64,000 nucleotides of DNA. Origin: Mycolicibacterium litorale (GTDB lineage: Bacteria; Actinomycetota; Actinomycetes; Mycobacteriales; Mycobacteriaceae). Of this stretch, positions 55,064-63,987 are shown one piece after another (within the stretch, counting starts at the first letter, position 1; every line of letters starts with the position of its first letter). A program made the translations under genes and the position numbers. A model generated the notes under the pieces. That model searched no databases and was not told where the DNA came from. It saw only the letters and a program-made list of their open reading frames with translations. The stretch spans positions 4,774,001-4,838,000 of the forward strand of contig NZ_AP022586.1 of assembly GCF_010731695.1 (NCBI RefSeq), in the 5' to 3' direction.

Positions 55064-55774
55064 TTACAGGCGGCCCACCGCGTAGCTGGCGGCCTGCTGC
55101 GTCATCCCGTTCACGCCGTACAGGGCGTGCGCGATGCTCGGCTGTCCGCCGGGTGCGCCGTTGCAGATGGTGTCGCCGTCGGCGCACAGTTCGAGGGTCT
55201 TGGGCTGGTAGAGCGGCCCGATGACGACCGGCGGGGCGCCGTAGGTGCCGAGCCACTGCGGTGACGGCAGGCCGAACAGCGTGACCGCCGCGACGTGCTC
55301 GGAGACCTCGGCGGCCAGCGGCTGGGGCACGGAGTTCCGGTATGCGGCAGGCACCGCTTCCGGGACCGTGGACGAGGTCACGAAGCCGGCGACGACCGCG
55401 CCCTGGGAGAAACCGCCCAGCACGATCCGGGTGTTCGGGCACGTGTTGGCGATGGTCTGGACGCGGCTGCCGGCGTCCCGGATCCCGTCGACGACGGTCC
55501 TGGCCAGCTCGTCGCGGGCGTCGAAGTTGTTGGAGGCCGCGTAGTTGACCGCATAGACGTTCACGGTCCGGGGCGCGGCCTGCGCGCGCAGCGCGTCGAC
55601 GAACGACTGGCCGACGCCCCCCACACCCACCGCCTCGCCGGTGCCGCGGGCGAAGACCACCTCGACGTCGGGACACGGTTGCGCGGACGCCGACGGGGCG
55701 GCCACACCGACCATCGCGGCCCAGGTGGTCAACGCCACCGCACCGATGAAGCGACCGATCTGGCGAACTCTCAT
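55064..55774 (-). CDS. Secreted cutinase-family esterase
   Basis: 236 residues from the ATG at 55,774, with AGGAG upstream. Sec signal peptide, probable cleavage after ASA at residue 31. Alpha/beta hydrolase of the cutinase family: nucleophile Ser123 in GGFSQGAVVAG, Asp201 in CADGDTIC, His216 in IAHALYG, and four cysteines placed for two disulfides. Mycobacterial members (CFP21, Culp) are esterases or phospholipase A-like enzymes acting on envelope lipids. A longer reading to 55,900 lies upstream of the signal peptide and was rejected. Confidence 0.92.
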   Translation of the reverse strand: MRVRQIGRFIGAVALTTWAAMVGVAAPSASAQPCPDVEVVFARGTGEAVGVGGVGQSFVDALRAQAAPRTVNVYAVNYAASNNFDARDELARTVVDGIRDAGSRVQTIANTCPNTRIVLGGFSQGAVVAGFVTSSTVPEAVPAAYRNSVPQPLAAEVSEHVAAVTLFGLPSPQWLGTYGAPPVVIGPLYQPKTLELCADGDTICNGAPGGQPSIAHALYGVNGMTQQAASYAVGRL

Positions 55775-55859
55775 GTGAAACTCCTGCGAAATAGTGGCCC
55801 GACGCCAGCCGTGATTACCCTCACGTTTCTGCACCAAACCCCGCGTAATCTCGCACGGT

Positions 55860-56264
55860 ATGACGACACCTCCGGTCATCCAGCGCTGGCTCGAGCTCAT
55901 CGACGACGGCCACGGCGGCGACGGCGGCGATGGTGGCGACGTGACGGCGCTGCTGGCACCGGATGCGGTGTTCTACTCACCGGCGGTGTTCACCCCGCAG
56001 GAGGGGCGCGACAAGACCGCCGCCTACCTGACCGCGGCTGCGAAGCTGTTCGGCGGTAACGACTTTCGCTACGTCAATCAGTGGTACGCCGAGCGTTCGG
56101 CGGTGCTGGAGTTCGTCGCCGACATCGACGGCATCCACGTCAACGGCATCGACATGATCGAGTGGAACCAGTCCGACGAGATCACCTCGTTCAAGGTGAT
56201 GCTGCGCCCGTTCAAGGCGTTGCAGACCGTCATCCCCAAGATGGCCGAGTTGTTGGGGAACTGA
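55860..56264 (+). CDS. NTF2/SnoaL-like protein
   Basis: 134 residues. Small alpha+beta cone fold of the NTF2/SnoaL superfamily: the N-terminal VIQRWLELIDDG helix, ALLAPDAVFYSPAVFTP, and strands AVLEFVADIDGIHVNGIDMI. A GGDGGDGGD insert follows the first helix. The pocket could bind a small hydrophobic molecule; no catalytic residues can be assigned. Its TGA shares the A of the next ATG, so it is translated together with the phosphodiesterase gene. Confidence 0.8.
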   Translation: MTTPPVIQRWLELIDDGHGGDGGDGGDVTALLAPDAVFYSPAVFTPQEGRDKTAAYLTAAAKLFGGNDFRYVNQWYAERSAVLEFVADIDGIHVNGIDMIEWNQSDEITSFKVMLRPFKALQTVIPKMAELLGN

Positions 56265-56767
56265 TGCGGCTGCTGCTCATCTCGGACACCCACGTGCCCA
56301 AGCGGGCGCGTGATCTGCCCGCGGTGGTGTGGGACGAGGTGGCGCGCGCCGATGTGGTGATCCATGCCGGCGACTGGGTGGAGCCGGCGCTGCTCGACGT
56401 GCTCGAGGAGCGCTCGGCGCGGTTGGTGGGCTGCTGGGGCAACAACGACGGCGCCGAACTGCGCCGCAGGCTGCCCGAACGAGCGGACGTCACGTTGGGT
56501 GGGGTGCGGTTCACCGTCGTGCACGAGACCGGGGCGTCGGGCGGGCGCGACGCCCGGATGGCGAAGCTCTACCCGGACACCGACGTGCTCGTGTTCGGCC
56601 ACAGCCACATTCCGTGGGACACCACCGCGGCGACGGGGCTGCGGCTGCTCAACCCCGGCTCGCCGACAGACCGCCGCCGCCAGCCCTACTGCACGTACAT
56701 GACCACGACCATCGCCGACGGCGCGCTCGGTGACGTCGAACTGCACAATGTGGAGCAGCGTGGCTGA
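56264..56767 (+). CDS. YfcE-type metallophosphodiesterase
   Basis: 167 residues. Calcineurin-like phosphoesterase with LLISDTHVPKRARD, IHAGDWV, CWGNNDGAELRR, VVHETGASG and VFGHSHIPW: all the metal-binding positions of the YfcE/MJ0936 group. It is expected to hydrolyse phosphodiesters with Mn; the natural substrate of this group is not firmly known. It is part of a three-gene run (NTF2-like, this gene, MmcQ-like) with overlapping ends. Confidence 0.87.
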   Translation: MRLLLISDTHVPKRARDLPAVVWDEVARADVVIHAGDWVEPALLDVLEERSARLVGCWGNNDGAELRRRLPERADVTLGGVRFTVVHETGASGGRDARMAKLYPDTDVLVFGHSHIPWDTTAATGLRLLNPGSPTDRRRQPYCTYMTTTIADGALGDVELHNVEQRG

Positions 56768-57173
56768 CCGACCCGCCCGGGTCGCCGACGTGCACGAGAT
56801 CGCGGCCGCGATGCCGCACACCACGCGCATCGAAGGGCCCAAGGGCAACGCCATCTACCAGGTCGGCGGCAAGTCGTTCGTGTTCTTCCGCACCCCGCAA
56901 CCGGACGCCGCGGACCCGGACAGCGGTGAGCGCTATCCCGATGTGATCATGATCTGGGTGGAGTCCGAGGAGGACAAACTAGCCTTGATCCAGGACCCAC
57001 AGTCGCCGTTCTTCACCACCAACCGGTTCGACGGTCATCTGTCGGTTCTGGTGCGCGGCAAGGACATCGGCCGGATCGGCGTCGAGGAGCTGACCGAGTT
57101 GATCCAGGACGCCTGGTTGTCGCGGGCGTCCAAGCGGCGCGCCGAACGCTGGCTCGCCGAACAGCGGCGCTGA
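56760..57173 (+). CDS. MmcQ/YjbR-family protein
   Basis: 137 residues from a GTG at 56,760 overlapping the phosphodiesterase stop by 8 nt; an ATG at 56,748 would add four residues. The fold is that of MmcQ/YjbR: VADVHEIAAAMPHTTRIEGP, YQVGGKSFVFFRTPQ, VESEEDKLALIQDPQSPFFT, and the C-terminal ELIQDAWLSRASKRRAERWL. These proteins resemble a DNA-binding CyaY-like fold, and the function is unknown. Confidence 0.82.
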   Translation: MADRPARVADVHEIAAAMPHTTRIEGPKGNAIYQVGGKSFVFFRTPQPDAADPDSGERYPDVIMIWVESEEDKLALIQDPQSPFFTTNRFDGHLSVLVRGKDIGRIGVEELTELIQDAWLSRASKRRAERWLAEQRR

Positions 57174-57201
57174 CAAGGCTGTTGACCGGCCCCGGGTAGC
57201 G

Positions 57202-57540
57202 CTAGCCGGTGCTCGCGGCGACGATCAGGTCGATGTGCTTGGTCGCCCAGTTGCCCAGCGGCTCGAGCGCGTCCAGGAGTTCCCGGCCGGCGGGAGTCAT
57301 CGAGTACTCCACGCGCGGTGGCACCTCGTGGTAGCTCTCCCGGTGCACCACGCCGTGGCGCTGCAGTTCCTTGAGGTGCTGGGTGAGCATCTTCTGCGAG
57401 ATGCCGGCCAGACTGCGGTGCAGCGCGTTGAACCGCTTCGGGCCGTCCTGGAGTTCCCACAGGATCAGCGGCTTCCACTTTCCGTCGACCACCGCCATCG
57501 CGGCGTCCAGGCCGCAGGTGTACTCGCCGAGCCGGCTCAT
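57202..57540 (-). CDS. HxlR-family transcriptional regulator
   Basis: 112 residues. Winged helix of HxlR type: CGLDAAMAVVDGKWKPLILW, LAGISQKMLTQHLKELQRHG, and RVEYSMTPAGRELLDALEPL. Cys9 at the N-terminal end is where redox- or electrophile-sensing HxlR proteins have their sensor cysteine. It is divergent from two tandem dehydrogenase genes, its likely targets, with a palindrome between them. Confidence 0.88.
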   Translation of the reverse strand: MSRLGEYTCGLDAAMAVVDGKWKPLILWELQDGPKRFNALHRSLAGISQKMLTQHLKELQRHGVVHRESYHEVPPRVEYSMTPAGRELLDALEPLGNWATKHIDLIVAASTG

Positions 57541-57563
57541 TCGACCTCCTGGTCAGCGCCATT

Positions 57564-57597
57564 ACTTACCTCGAGGTGAGTATCGCACTTTGAAGTG
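57564..57597. promoter_or_regulatory. Candidate HxlR operator
   Basis: acttacctcgaggtgagt (57,564-57,581) is an 18-bp palindrome with one mismatched pair. cactttgaagtg (57,586-57,597) is a second inverted repeat. They lie between the regulator and the dehydrogenase start codons, as expected for operators of this family. Confidence 0.6.
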
Positions 57598-57638
57598 GGT
57601 ACTTGCTGAGAACTCCGCGTCGAATCGACGATGGGCCC

Positions 57639-58502
57639 ATGACAATCAGCTTCCTGGGACTGGGCGAGATGGGGTCGGCTCTCGCCCGCAGCGCGATCGA
57701 TGCCGGCCACGACGTCGTCGTCTGGAATCGCAGCCCGGCGCGCTCGGCCGCGTTCGCCTCTTCCGCGCGCGTGGCCGGATCGGCGGCCGAGGCGCTCGAG
57801 GCGGGTGACGTCGTCGTCGTCTGCCTGTTCGACGCCGAATCGGTGCACCGGGTGCTCGACCCCGTCGCGGACCGTCTGACCGGCCGTCACGTCATCAACC
57901 TCACGACCACCACACCCGAGGCCTCCCGCGACCTGGCCGGCTGGGCGGCCGGGCACGGCGCCGACTATCTCGACGGCGGCGTCATGGCGGTGCCTGCGAT
58001 GATCGGCACGCCGGAATCGCTGGTCTACTACAGCGGTTCGCGTGCGGTGTTCGACGGGCACCGGGACCTGTTCGAAACCTGGGGTGCAGCAGAGTATTTC
58101 GGGCAGGACCCGGGGCTTGCCAGCCTGCACGACCTCGCGCTGCTGTCGGCGATGTACGTGATGTTCGCCGGGTTCTTCCACGGCGCCGCGATGGTCGGCA
58201 CCGTCGGAACGTCGGCCAAGGAGTTCGCCGGCCGGGCCACCGCGTGGCTGCAGGCTCTGCTGCCCGCACTCGCCGGCTACGCCGAGGTGATCGACGGCGG
58301 CGACTACACGCTGCCCGGCCAGCAGAGCCTCGCGTTCTCCGACATCACCGAGATCGTCGAGGCCAGCCGCGCCGCCGGGCTCAGCACCGAGGTGGTCGAC
58401 GTGGTGCAGCGTCTCATCCACCGCCAGATCGACGCGGGCCACGGATCCGAGGGCTTCGCCCGCATCATCGAGAGCATCCGGAACCCGGGGCGCGCGGCAT
58501 GA
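57639..58502 (+). CDS. NAD(P)-dependent imine-reductase-like dehydrogenase (first copy)
   Basis: 287 residues. N-terminal Rossmann motif FLGLGEMGSALARSAIDAGH and WNRSPARSAAF for NADPH preference; C-terminal helical domain with ADYLDGGVMAVPAMIGTPES and FHGAAMVGTVGTSAKEFAG, the layout of the 6-phosphogluconate dehydrogenase/imine reductase group. No catalytic Lys of beta-hydroxyacid dehydrogenases is evident, which favours the imine reductase branch. The natural substrate is unknown. It overlaps the second copy by 4 nt in ATGA. Confidence 0.82.
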   Translation: MTISFLGLGEMGSALARSAIDAGHDVVVWNRSPARSAAFASSARVAGSAAEALEAGDVVVVCLFDAESVHRVLDPVADRLTGRHVINLTTTTPEASRDLAGWAAGHGADYLDGGVMAVPAMIGTPESLVYYSGSRAVFDGHRDLFETWGAAEYFGQDPGLASLHDLALLSAMYVMFAGFFHGAAMVGTVGTSAKEFAGRATAWLQALLPALAGYAEVIDGGDYTLPGQQSLAFSDITEIVEASRAAGLSTEVVDVVQRLIHRQIDAGHGSEGFARIIESIRNPGRAA

Positions 58503-59347
58503 TCTCGGTACTCGGGCTCGGGCCGATGGGGCAGGCGCTGACGAGTGCGCTGCTCGACGCCGGCCAGCAGGTGACGGTCTGGAACCGCACCCCTGCCAAG
58601 GCCGCATCCGTACGCGCTCGCGGTGCGCAGTGGGCCGACGACCCGGCGGCGGCCGTCACCGCGAGTGCTGTCACGCTGATCAACGTCGTCGACCAGTCCG
58701 CCCTCGACGCGGTGGTCAGCGCCGCCGGTGACGCGGTGGCCGGCCGCGTCATCGTCGGACTGGCCTCGGACACCCCGGAGGCGGCACGCGCCACCGCGGC
58801 GCTGGTCGAGAAGCTGGGTGGGCGTTACCTCGACGGCGCGATCATGACGCCGACCGACACCGTCGGCAGCCGCGAGGCCCGCATCCTGTTCGCCGGCCCG
58901 CGCGACCTCTACGACGCGCACCGCGCGGTGTTCGACACGCTGGCCACCACGACCTGGCTCGGCGAGGATCCGGGGCGGGCAGCGGCTTACGACATGGCGC
59001 TGCTCGACCTGTTCTGGACGTCGGTCAGCGGGGTGCTGCACGCGGTGAATGTGGCTCGGGCGAACGGCATCTCACCCGATGAGCTGTTACCGCACGCCCA
59101 GGGCATCGTCGGTATCCTGCCGCCGATCGTCGACGATCTGCTCGGACGTCTGGCCGCCGACCGGCACGACGAGAGCACCGCATCGGTCTCGTCGGTGGCG
59201 GCATCGGTGCGTCATCTGATCGCCGCATCGCGGGCCGCCGGGGTCGACGCCGGGGCGCTCGAGGCGTTGCGCGGGTACGTCGATGCGGCGGTGGCGGCCG
59301 GTTACGGTGCCGACGAGATCAGCCGCATCGCCCACATGATGAGGTGA
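58499..59347 (+). CDS. NAD(P)-dependent imine-reductase-like dehydrogenase (second copy)
   Basis: 282 residues. Same family as the preceding gene and about the same length: SVLGLGPMGQALTSALLDAG, WNRTPAKAASVRARGAQW, GRYLDGAIMTPTDTVGSREA. The two proteins are clearly paralogous but well diverged, so this is an old duplication; they may act as a heterodimer since these enzymes exchange helical domains in dimers. Co-translated with the first copy and probably controlled by the HxlR protein. Confidence 0.82.
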   Translation: MISVLGLGPMGQALTSALLDAGQQVTVWNRTPAKAASVRARGAQWADDPAAAVTASAVTLINVVDQSALDAVVSAAGDAVAGRVIVGLASDTPEAARATAALVEKLGGRYLDGAIMTPTDTVGSREARILFAGPRDLYDAHRAVFDTLATTTWLGEDPGRAAAYDMALLDLFWTSVSGVLHAVNVARANGISPDELLPHAQGIVGILPPIVDDLLGRLAADRHDESTASVSSVAASVRHLIAASRAAGVDAGALEALRGYVDAAVAAGYGADEISRIAHMMR

Positions 59348-59368
59348 TTCGGTGGCAGGGTCATCGCC

Positions 59369-61246
59369 ATGGACTCGAAGCCACCGAGCGCGATCATCGA
59401 AGCGGCACACCGCGACCACCTGGGCAGCCTGCCGTTCGCCGACACCAGGGACTTCGAGGCCGCCGACCGCGGCTTCCTCGCCGCGCTCGACCCGTGCGTC
59501 ATCGAGGCGGCCGACGGGCGGGTGGTGTGGGACAACGACGCCTATGCGTTCCTGCGCGCCGACGCGCCCACGTCGGTGCATCCGAGCCTGTGGCGCCAGT
59601 CGAGGCTGGCCGCCAAACAGGGGCTCTACGAAGTGGTCGAGGGCATCTATCAGGTGCGCGGCTTCGACCTGTCGAACATCACGTTCGTCGAGGGCGACAC
59701 CGGCGTCATCGTCATCGATCCGCTGATCTCCACCGAGACCGCCGCGGCCGCGCTGGCGCTCTACCGTCAGCGCCGCGGTGACCGGGCGGTGGCCGCGGTG
59801 ATCTACACCCACAGCCACGTCGACCACTTCGGCGGCGTGCTGGGGGTGACCACACAGGCCGACGTCGATGCCGGCCGGGTGCCGGTGATCGCGCCCGAGG
59901 GGTTCATCGACCACGCGGTGTCCGAGAACGTCTATGCCGGTACGGCGATGACGCGTCGCGCGACGTACATGTACGGCACGATGCTCGACGTCGGACCCGC
60001 CGGGCAGGTGGGTTGCGGGCTGGGACAGCGCACGTCGACCGGTGAGGTCGCGGTGATCGTGCCGACGCTCGACATCCGTACGACCGGGGAGACCCACGCG
60101 ATCGACGGCGTCGAGATCGAATTCCAGATGGCGCCGGGCACGGAGGCACCGGCCGAGATGCACTTCTACTTCCCGCAGTTCCGCGCGCTGTGCATGGCGG
60201 AGAACGCCACCCACAATCTTCACAACCTGCTCACGCTGCGGGGTGCGCTGGTGCGTGACCCGCACAGCTGGGCGCGATACCTCACCGAGGCGATCGACAC
60301 GTTCGCCGACCGCGCCGACGTGGTGTTCGCCTCGCACCACTGGCCGACGTGGGGCCGTGAGCGGATCGTGGAATTCCTGTCGTTGCAACGGGATCTGTAC
60401 GCCTATCTGCACGACCAGACGCTGCGCCTGCTCAACCAGGGGCACACGGGGATCGAGATCGCGGAGGACTTCACGCTGCCGCCCGCGCTGGAGAAGGCGT
60501 GGCACGCGCACGGCTACTACGGGTCGGTGAGCCACAACGTCAAAGCGGTGTACCAGCGGTACATGGGCTGGTTCGACGGGAACCCGGGCCGGTTGTGGCA
60601 GCACCCGCCCGCGGCCGCGGGCCCGCGCTACGTGGAGGCGATGGGCGGGCTCGACCGGGTGGTCGAGTTGGCCCGCGCCGCGTTCCACGATGGCGATTAT
60701 CGTTGGGCAGCAACGCTATTGGACCACGCGGTGTTCACCGATGAACAGCATGCCGGAGCGCGTGAGCTGTATGCGGACACCCTGGAGCAGCTGGGCTACG
60801 GGGCGGAGAACGCGACCTGGCGGAACTTCTTCCTGTCCGGGGCGACCGAGCTGCGGGAGGGGAACTTCGGCACGCCGACGCAGACTGCGTCGCCGAGCAT
60901 GCTGGCCCAGCTCACGCCCGAGCAGATGTTCGACGCGTTCGCGATCAACGTCAACGGGCCGCGGGCGTGGGACCTCGACGTGGCGGTCGACGTGACGTTC
61001 GGGGACACCGGCGACAACTACCGGCTGACGCTGCGCAACGGGGTTCTGGTGCACCGAAAGGTGGCGGCCGATCCGTCGAGCGCCCACGCGACGATCCGGT
61101 TGGGGGACAAGCTGCGGTTGTTGGCGTACGCGGCGGGCGACAGTGCGTCGCCGGGTGTCGAGATCGACGGCGAGCAGGGCGCGCTGGCGTCGATCGTGGG
61201 CGTGTTGGACCGGCCGGACCCGGCGTTCGACATCGTCACCCCGTAG
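59369..61246 (+). CDS. Alkylsulfatase of the SdsA1/YjcS metallo-beta-lactamase family
   Basis: 625 residues. N-terminal metallo-beta-lactamase domain with THSHVDHFGG (His148, His150, Asp152, His153), then MAENATHNLHNLLTLRGA and FASHHWPTWG for the other zinc ligands. Then a dimerisation domain and a C-terminal SCP2-like lipid-binding domain (about residues 500-625, TPEQMFDAFAINVNGPRAWD). This is the architecture of SDS-degrading primary alkylsulfatases. It matches Rv3762c in place. It should release alcohol and sulfate from long-chain alkyl sulfates; whether SDS or an endogenous sulfolipid is the substrate is open. Confidence 0.9.
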   Translation: MDSKPPSAIIEAAHRDHLGSLPFADTRDFEAADRGFLAALDPCVIEAADGRVVWDNDAYAFLRADAPTSVHPSLWRQSRLAAKQGLYEVVEGIYQVRGFDLSNITFVEGDTGVIVIDPLISTETAAAALALYRQRRGDRAVAAVIYTHSHVDHFGGVLGVTTQADVDAGRVPVIAPEGFIDHAVSENVYAGTAMTRRATYMYGTMLDVGPAGQVGCGLGQRTSTGEVAVIVPTLDIRTTGETHAIDGVEIEFQMAPGTEAPAEMHFYFPQFRALCMAENATHNLHNLLTLRGALVRDPHSWARYLTEAIDTFADRADVVFASHHWPTWGRERIVEFLSLQRDLYAYLHDQTLRLLNQGHTGIEIAEDFTLPPALEKAWHAHGYYGSVSHNVKAVYQRYMGWFDGNPGRLWQHPPAAAGPRYVEAMGGLDRVVELARAAFHDGDYRWAATLLDHAVFTDEQHAGARELYADTLEQLGYGAENATWRNFFLSGATELREGNFGTPTQTASPSMLAQLTPEQMFDAFAINVNGPRAWDLDVAVDVTFGDTGDNYRLTLRNGVLVHRKVAADPSSAHATIRLGDKLRLLAYAAGDSASPGVEIDGEQGALASIVGVLDRPDPAFDIVTP

Positions 61247-61249
61247 TGC

Positions 61250-62011
61250 CTACGGCTGCCCGCCGTCCGCTCGCAGGATTGAACCGGTCGTGAAACTCGA
61301 CGCGTCCGACATGAGAAACAGTGCGGCGCCGACGATCTCGGACGGCGAGCCGGCCCTCGCCAGCGCGAGGTGACCGAACGGCTCCGCCACACCGGAGAAA
61401 TCCCACGCCTTGCTGATGTCGGTGAGGAACGGCCCGGCCATCAGCGTGTTGACCCGCACCGTCGGCCCGAACGCCTTTGCCAGCCCCTCGGTCAACGTGT
61501 TCAGCCCGGCTTTGGCCGCCGCGTACGGCAACATCGTGGGGTCGGGCCGCAGCGAACCGCTCGAGCTGACGTTGACGATCACCCCGCCACCGTCGGCGAC
61601 CATCCGCTCACCGACCAGCGCGGCCAAGCGGAACGGGCCTTTGACGTTAAGGTTGAACACCGCGTCGAAAAGCTTCTCGGACACCGACGTCAGCGAGTCG
61701 TAGAGCGGCGACATCCCCGCGTTGTTGACCAGCACGTCGAGTCTGCCGAACCGCGAGTACACCGCGTCGACGAGCCCGTCGAGCTGATCCCACCGCCCGA
61801 CGTGCACCGCGTACGCCATGGTTTCCCGGCCGGTCGCCTCGGAGATCTCCGTCGCCGTCGCCTCGCACGTCTCCAGCGACCGGCTGGCGATCACGACGGA
61901 GGCACCGCACCTGGCCGCCGCGTACGCGATCTCCCGCCCCAACCCCCGGCTGCCCCCGGTGACCAGCACCACCCGGCCACTGAGATCGAACAGATCGTCG
62001 GCGTATCCCAT
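61250..62011 (-). CDS. Short-chain dehydrogenase/reductase
   Basis: 253 residues from the ATG at 62,011. Classical SDR: cofactor motif VTGGSRGLGREIAYAAARCG, NNAGMSPLYDS, catalytic Ser in IVNVSSSGSLR, and YAAAKAGLN with Tyr and Lys. The end SFTTGSILRADGGQP is typical of the family. ASRSLETC after the second strand suggests NADP preference. Substrate unknown. Divergent from the histidine phosphatase gene with only 19 nt between starts. Confidence 0.9.
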   Translation of the reverse strand: MGYADDLFDLSGRVVLVTGGSRGLGREIAYAAARCGASVVIASRSLETCEATATEISEATGRETMAYAVHVGRWDQLDGLVDAVYSRFGRLDVLVNNAGMSPLYDSLTSVSEKLFDAVFNLNVKGPFRLAALVGERMVADGGGVIVNVSSSGSLRPDPTMLPYAAAKAGLNTLTEGLAKAFGPTVRVNTLMAGPFLTDISKAWDFSGVAEPFGHLALARAGSPSEIVGAALFLMSDASSFTTGSILRADGGQP

Positions 62012-62030
62012 GGCCCCATATGGTGGCACG

Positions 62031-62642
62031 GTGCAACTGCTTCTGGTCAGACATGCGCTGCCTCTGCGCAGTGAACCCGGTGAGGGCTCCGACCCCGTCC
62101 TGTCCGAGGAGGGCATCGAGCAAGCCAAACGGCTGCCCGACGCGTTGTCGCGATTTCCGATCGCCCGGTTGGTGAGCAGCCCACAGCGCCGTGCGGTGCA
62201 GACGGCCCAGCCGGTCGCCGACGCGCTGGGCCTCGACGTCGAGGTCGACGATCGCCTCGCCGAATACGACCGCGACCTGCCGCACTACATCCCGATCGAG
62301 CAGATCGCGAGGGAGAATCCGCAGGAGCTCGAGCGGCTGATGAACGGCAAGCTGCCCAGCGGAGTGGACGAGGACGCGTTCATGGCGCGGATCTTCGCCG
62401 CCGTCGACGACATCGTCACGAGCGCCGAGCGCGAGGACACCGTCGCGGTGTTCAGTCACGGCGGGGTCATCAACGCGCTGCTGCACCGCGTACTGCGCAC
62501 CGAGAAGCTGCTGTCCTTCCACGTCGACTACGCCTCGGTCACCCGGCTGCTGTGGTCCTCGCGGGCCGGAGCGCTCACGGTGGCGTCGGTCAACGGCACC
62601 GAGCACGTATGGGATCTGCTGCCCCGAAACCTGCGGTGGTAG
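62031..62642 (+). CDS. Histidine phosphatase (phosphoglycerate-mutase-like) family protein
   Basis: 203 residues from a GTG at 62,031. The catalytic LLLVRHALPLRSEPG (RHA in place of RHG), SSPQRRAVQTAQPV, an acidic loop (LAEYDRDLPHYIP), and AVFSHGGVINALLHRVL with the second histidine. These complete the active site of the branch, so it should be a phosphatase. The physiological substrate is unknown. It lies 9 nt upstream of the FadE36-like gene and is probably co-transcribed with it. Confidence 0.87.
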   Translation: MQLLLVRHALPLRSEPGEGSDPVLSEEGIEQAKRLPDALSRFPIARLVSSPQRRAVQTAQPVADALGLDVEVDDRLAEYDRDLPHYIPIEQIARENPQELERLMNGKLPSGVDEDAFMARIFAAVDDIVTSAEREDTVAVFSHGGVINALLHRVLRTEKLLSFHVDYASVTRLLWSSRAGALTVASVNGTEHVWDLLPRNLRW

Positions 62643-62651
62643 GAAAAGCGC

Positions 62652-63668
62652 ATGACGTCTTCCACCCTCGACGGGCTCGACCTCGACGCACTCGACCGCC
62701 ATCTGCGATCGGAGGGCATCGCCCGCACCGGTGACCTGCGCGCCGAACTGATCGCCGGCGGCCGCTCCAACCTGACGTTCCTGGTGTTCGACGACGCCTC
62801 GAAGTGGGTGCTGCGCCGCCCGCCGCTGCACGGGCTGACCCCCTCGGCGCACGACATGGCCCGCGAGTACCGGGTGGTGGCCGCACTCGCCGACACCCCG
62901 GTGCCGGTGGCCCGCGCGGTGACGATGCGCAACGACGATTCGGTGCTCGGAGCCCCGTTCCAAATGGTCGAGAACGTCGAGGGCCGGGTCATCCGCCGCG
63001 CCGACGAGCTCGAGGCCCTCGGCGACAGGGCGACGATCGAGGGCTGTGTCGACGAACTGATCCGGGTGCTGGCCGAACTGCACGCGGTGGATCCCGCCGC
63101 GGTCGGCCTCGCGGACTTCGGCAAGCCCAACGGCTACCTCGAACGGCAGGTGCGGCGCTGGGGTTCGCAGTGGGGGCATGTGCGGCTGGAGGACGATCCG
63201 CGCGACGCCGACGTGCACAAGCTGCACGCCGCGCTCGGCGAACGCGTCCCGACGGAGAGCCGCGCGTCGATCGTCCACGGCGACTACCGCATCGACAACA
63301 CGATCCTCGACGCCACCGACGCGACCAAGGTGCGCGCGGTGCTCGACTGGGAGATGTCCACCCTCGGCGATCCGCTCAGCGACGCGGCGCTGATGTGCGT
63401 GTACCGCAACCCGATGTTCAACTACGTCCACAGCGACGCGGCATGGACCTCGGAGCTGCTGCCGACCGGCGACGAGATGGCACAGCGCTACGCGACGGCG
63501 TCGGGCCAGCCGCTGGCGCACTGGGACTTCTACATGGCGCTGGCGTACTTCAAGCTGGCGATCATCGCGGCGGGCATCGCCTTCCGTGCCCGCATGGGCG
63601 GCACGGAGGACAACGTCGGTGACGCGGTGGCACCGCTGATCGCGGCGGGGCTCGAGGCCCTCGACTGA
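62652..63668 (+). CDS. FadE36-like phosphotransferase-domain protein
   Basis: 338 residues. Aminoglycoside-phosphotransferase/choline-kinase fold, not an acyl-CoA dehydrogenase fold, although the M. tuberculosis counterpart (Rv3761c) is named FadE36. ATP lobe: LIAGGRSNLTFLVFDDASKW and VLRRPP. Catalytic IVHGDYRIDNTILD and the metal aspartate in AVLDWEMSTLGDPLSDAALM. This resembles the ACAD10/11 kinase domain, which phosphorylates 4-hydroxyacyl-CoA; a role in hydroxy-fatty-acid breakdown is therefore plausible but not proven. Confidence 0.87.
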   Translation: MTSSTLDGLDLDALDRHLRSEGIARTGDLRAELIAGGRSNLTFLVFDDASKWVLRRPPLHGLTPSAHDMAREYRVVAALADTPVPVARAVTMRNDDSVLGAPFQMVENVEGRVIRRADELEALGDRATIEGCVDELIRVLAELHAVDPAAVGLADFGKPNGYLERQVRRWGSQWGHVRLEDDPRDADVHKLHAALGERVPTESRASIVHGDYRIDNTILDATDATKVRAVLDWEMSTLGDPLSDAALMCVYRNPMFNYVHSDAAWTSELLPTGDEMAQRYATASGQPLAHWDFYMALAYFKLAIIAAGIAFRARMGGTEDNVGDAVAPLIAAGLEALD

Positions 63669-63675
63669 CGCCGAC

Positions 63676-63987
63676 TCAGCGCAGCGCGGCCTTGTAGTTC
63701 TTCTTCGCGGCGCGCCGCAGCTGGAACAGCCGCGCGGCTCCGGCCAGCGACGCGATCAGCCCGCCGCACACGGCGGCCAGCAGGATCGCCACTCCCAGTG
63801 GCAGGTTCCACTGCCAGCCGAAGAACGCGAACTCCGCGGACTCGGTGTTCTGGGCGATGAAGATGAGCAGCACGATCAGGATGAGCAAGCCGACGATCAC
63901 CGACGTCCACAGTGCGGCCGCCCTGGTGAAGTGGACCTTCTTGACCTCAGCCGGACTGCGATCCGCCACCGGGTAGTCCCCCGGCAC
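63676..63987 (-). CDS. LapA/DUF1049-like membrane protein (5' end uncertain at the window edge)
   Basis: 103 residues visible from a GTG at 63,987, 14 nt from the window edge; the true start could lie beyond it. Two membrane helices: ALWTSVIVGLLILIVLLIFI and GVAILLAAVCGGLIASLAGA. QNTESAEFAFFGWQWNLPLG lies between them, the pattern of LapA-domain (DUF1049) proteins. Basic C-terminus (LRRAAKKNYKAALR). Matches Rv3760 by position. Function in envelope assembly in other bacteria only; unknown here. Confidence 0.82.
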   Translation of the reverse strand: MPGDYPVADRSPAEVKKVHFTRAAALWTSVIVGLLILIVLLIFIAQNTESAEFAFFGWQWNLPLGVAILLAAVCGGLIASLAGAARLFQLRRAAKKNYKAALR

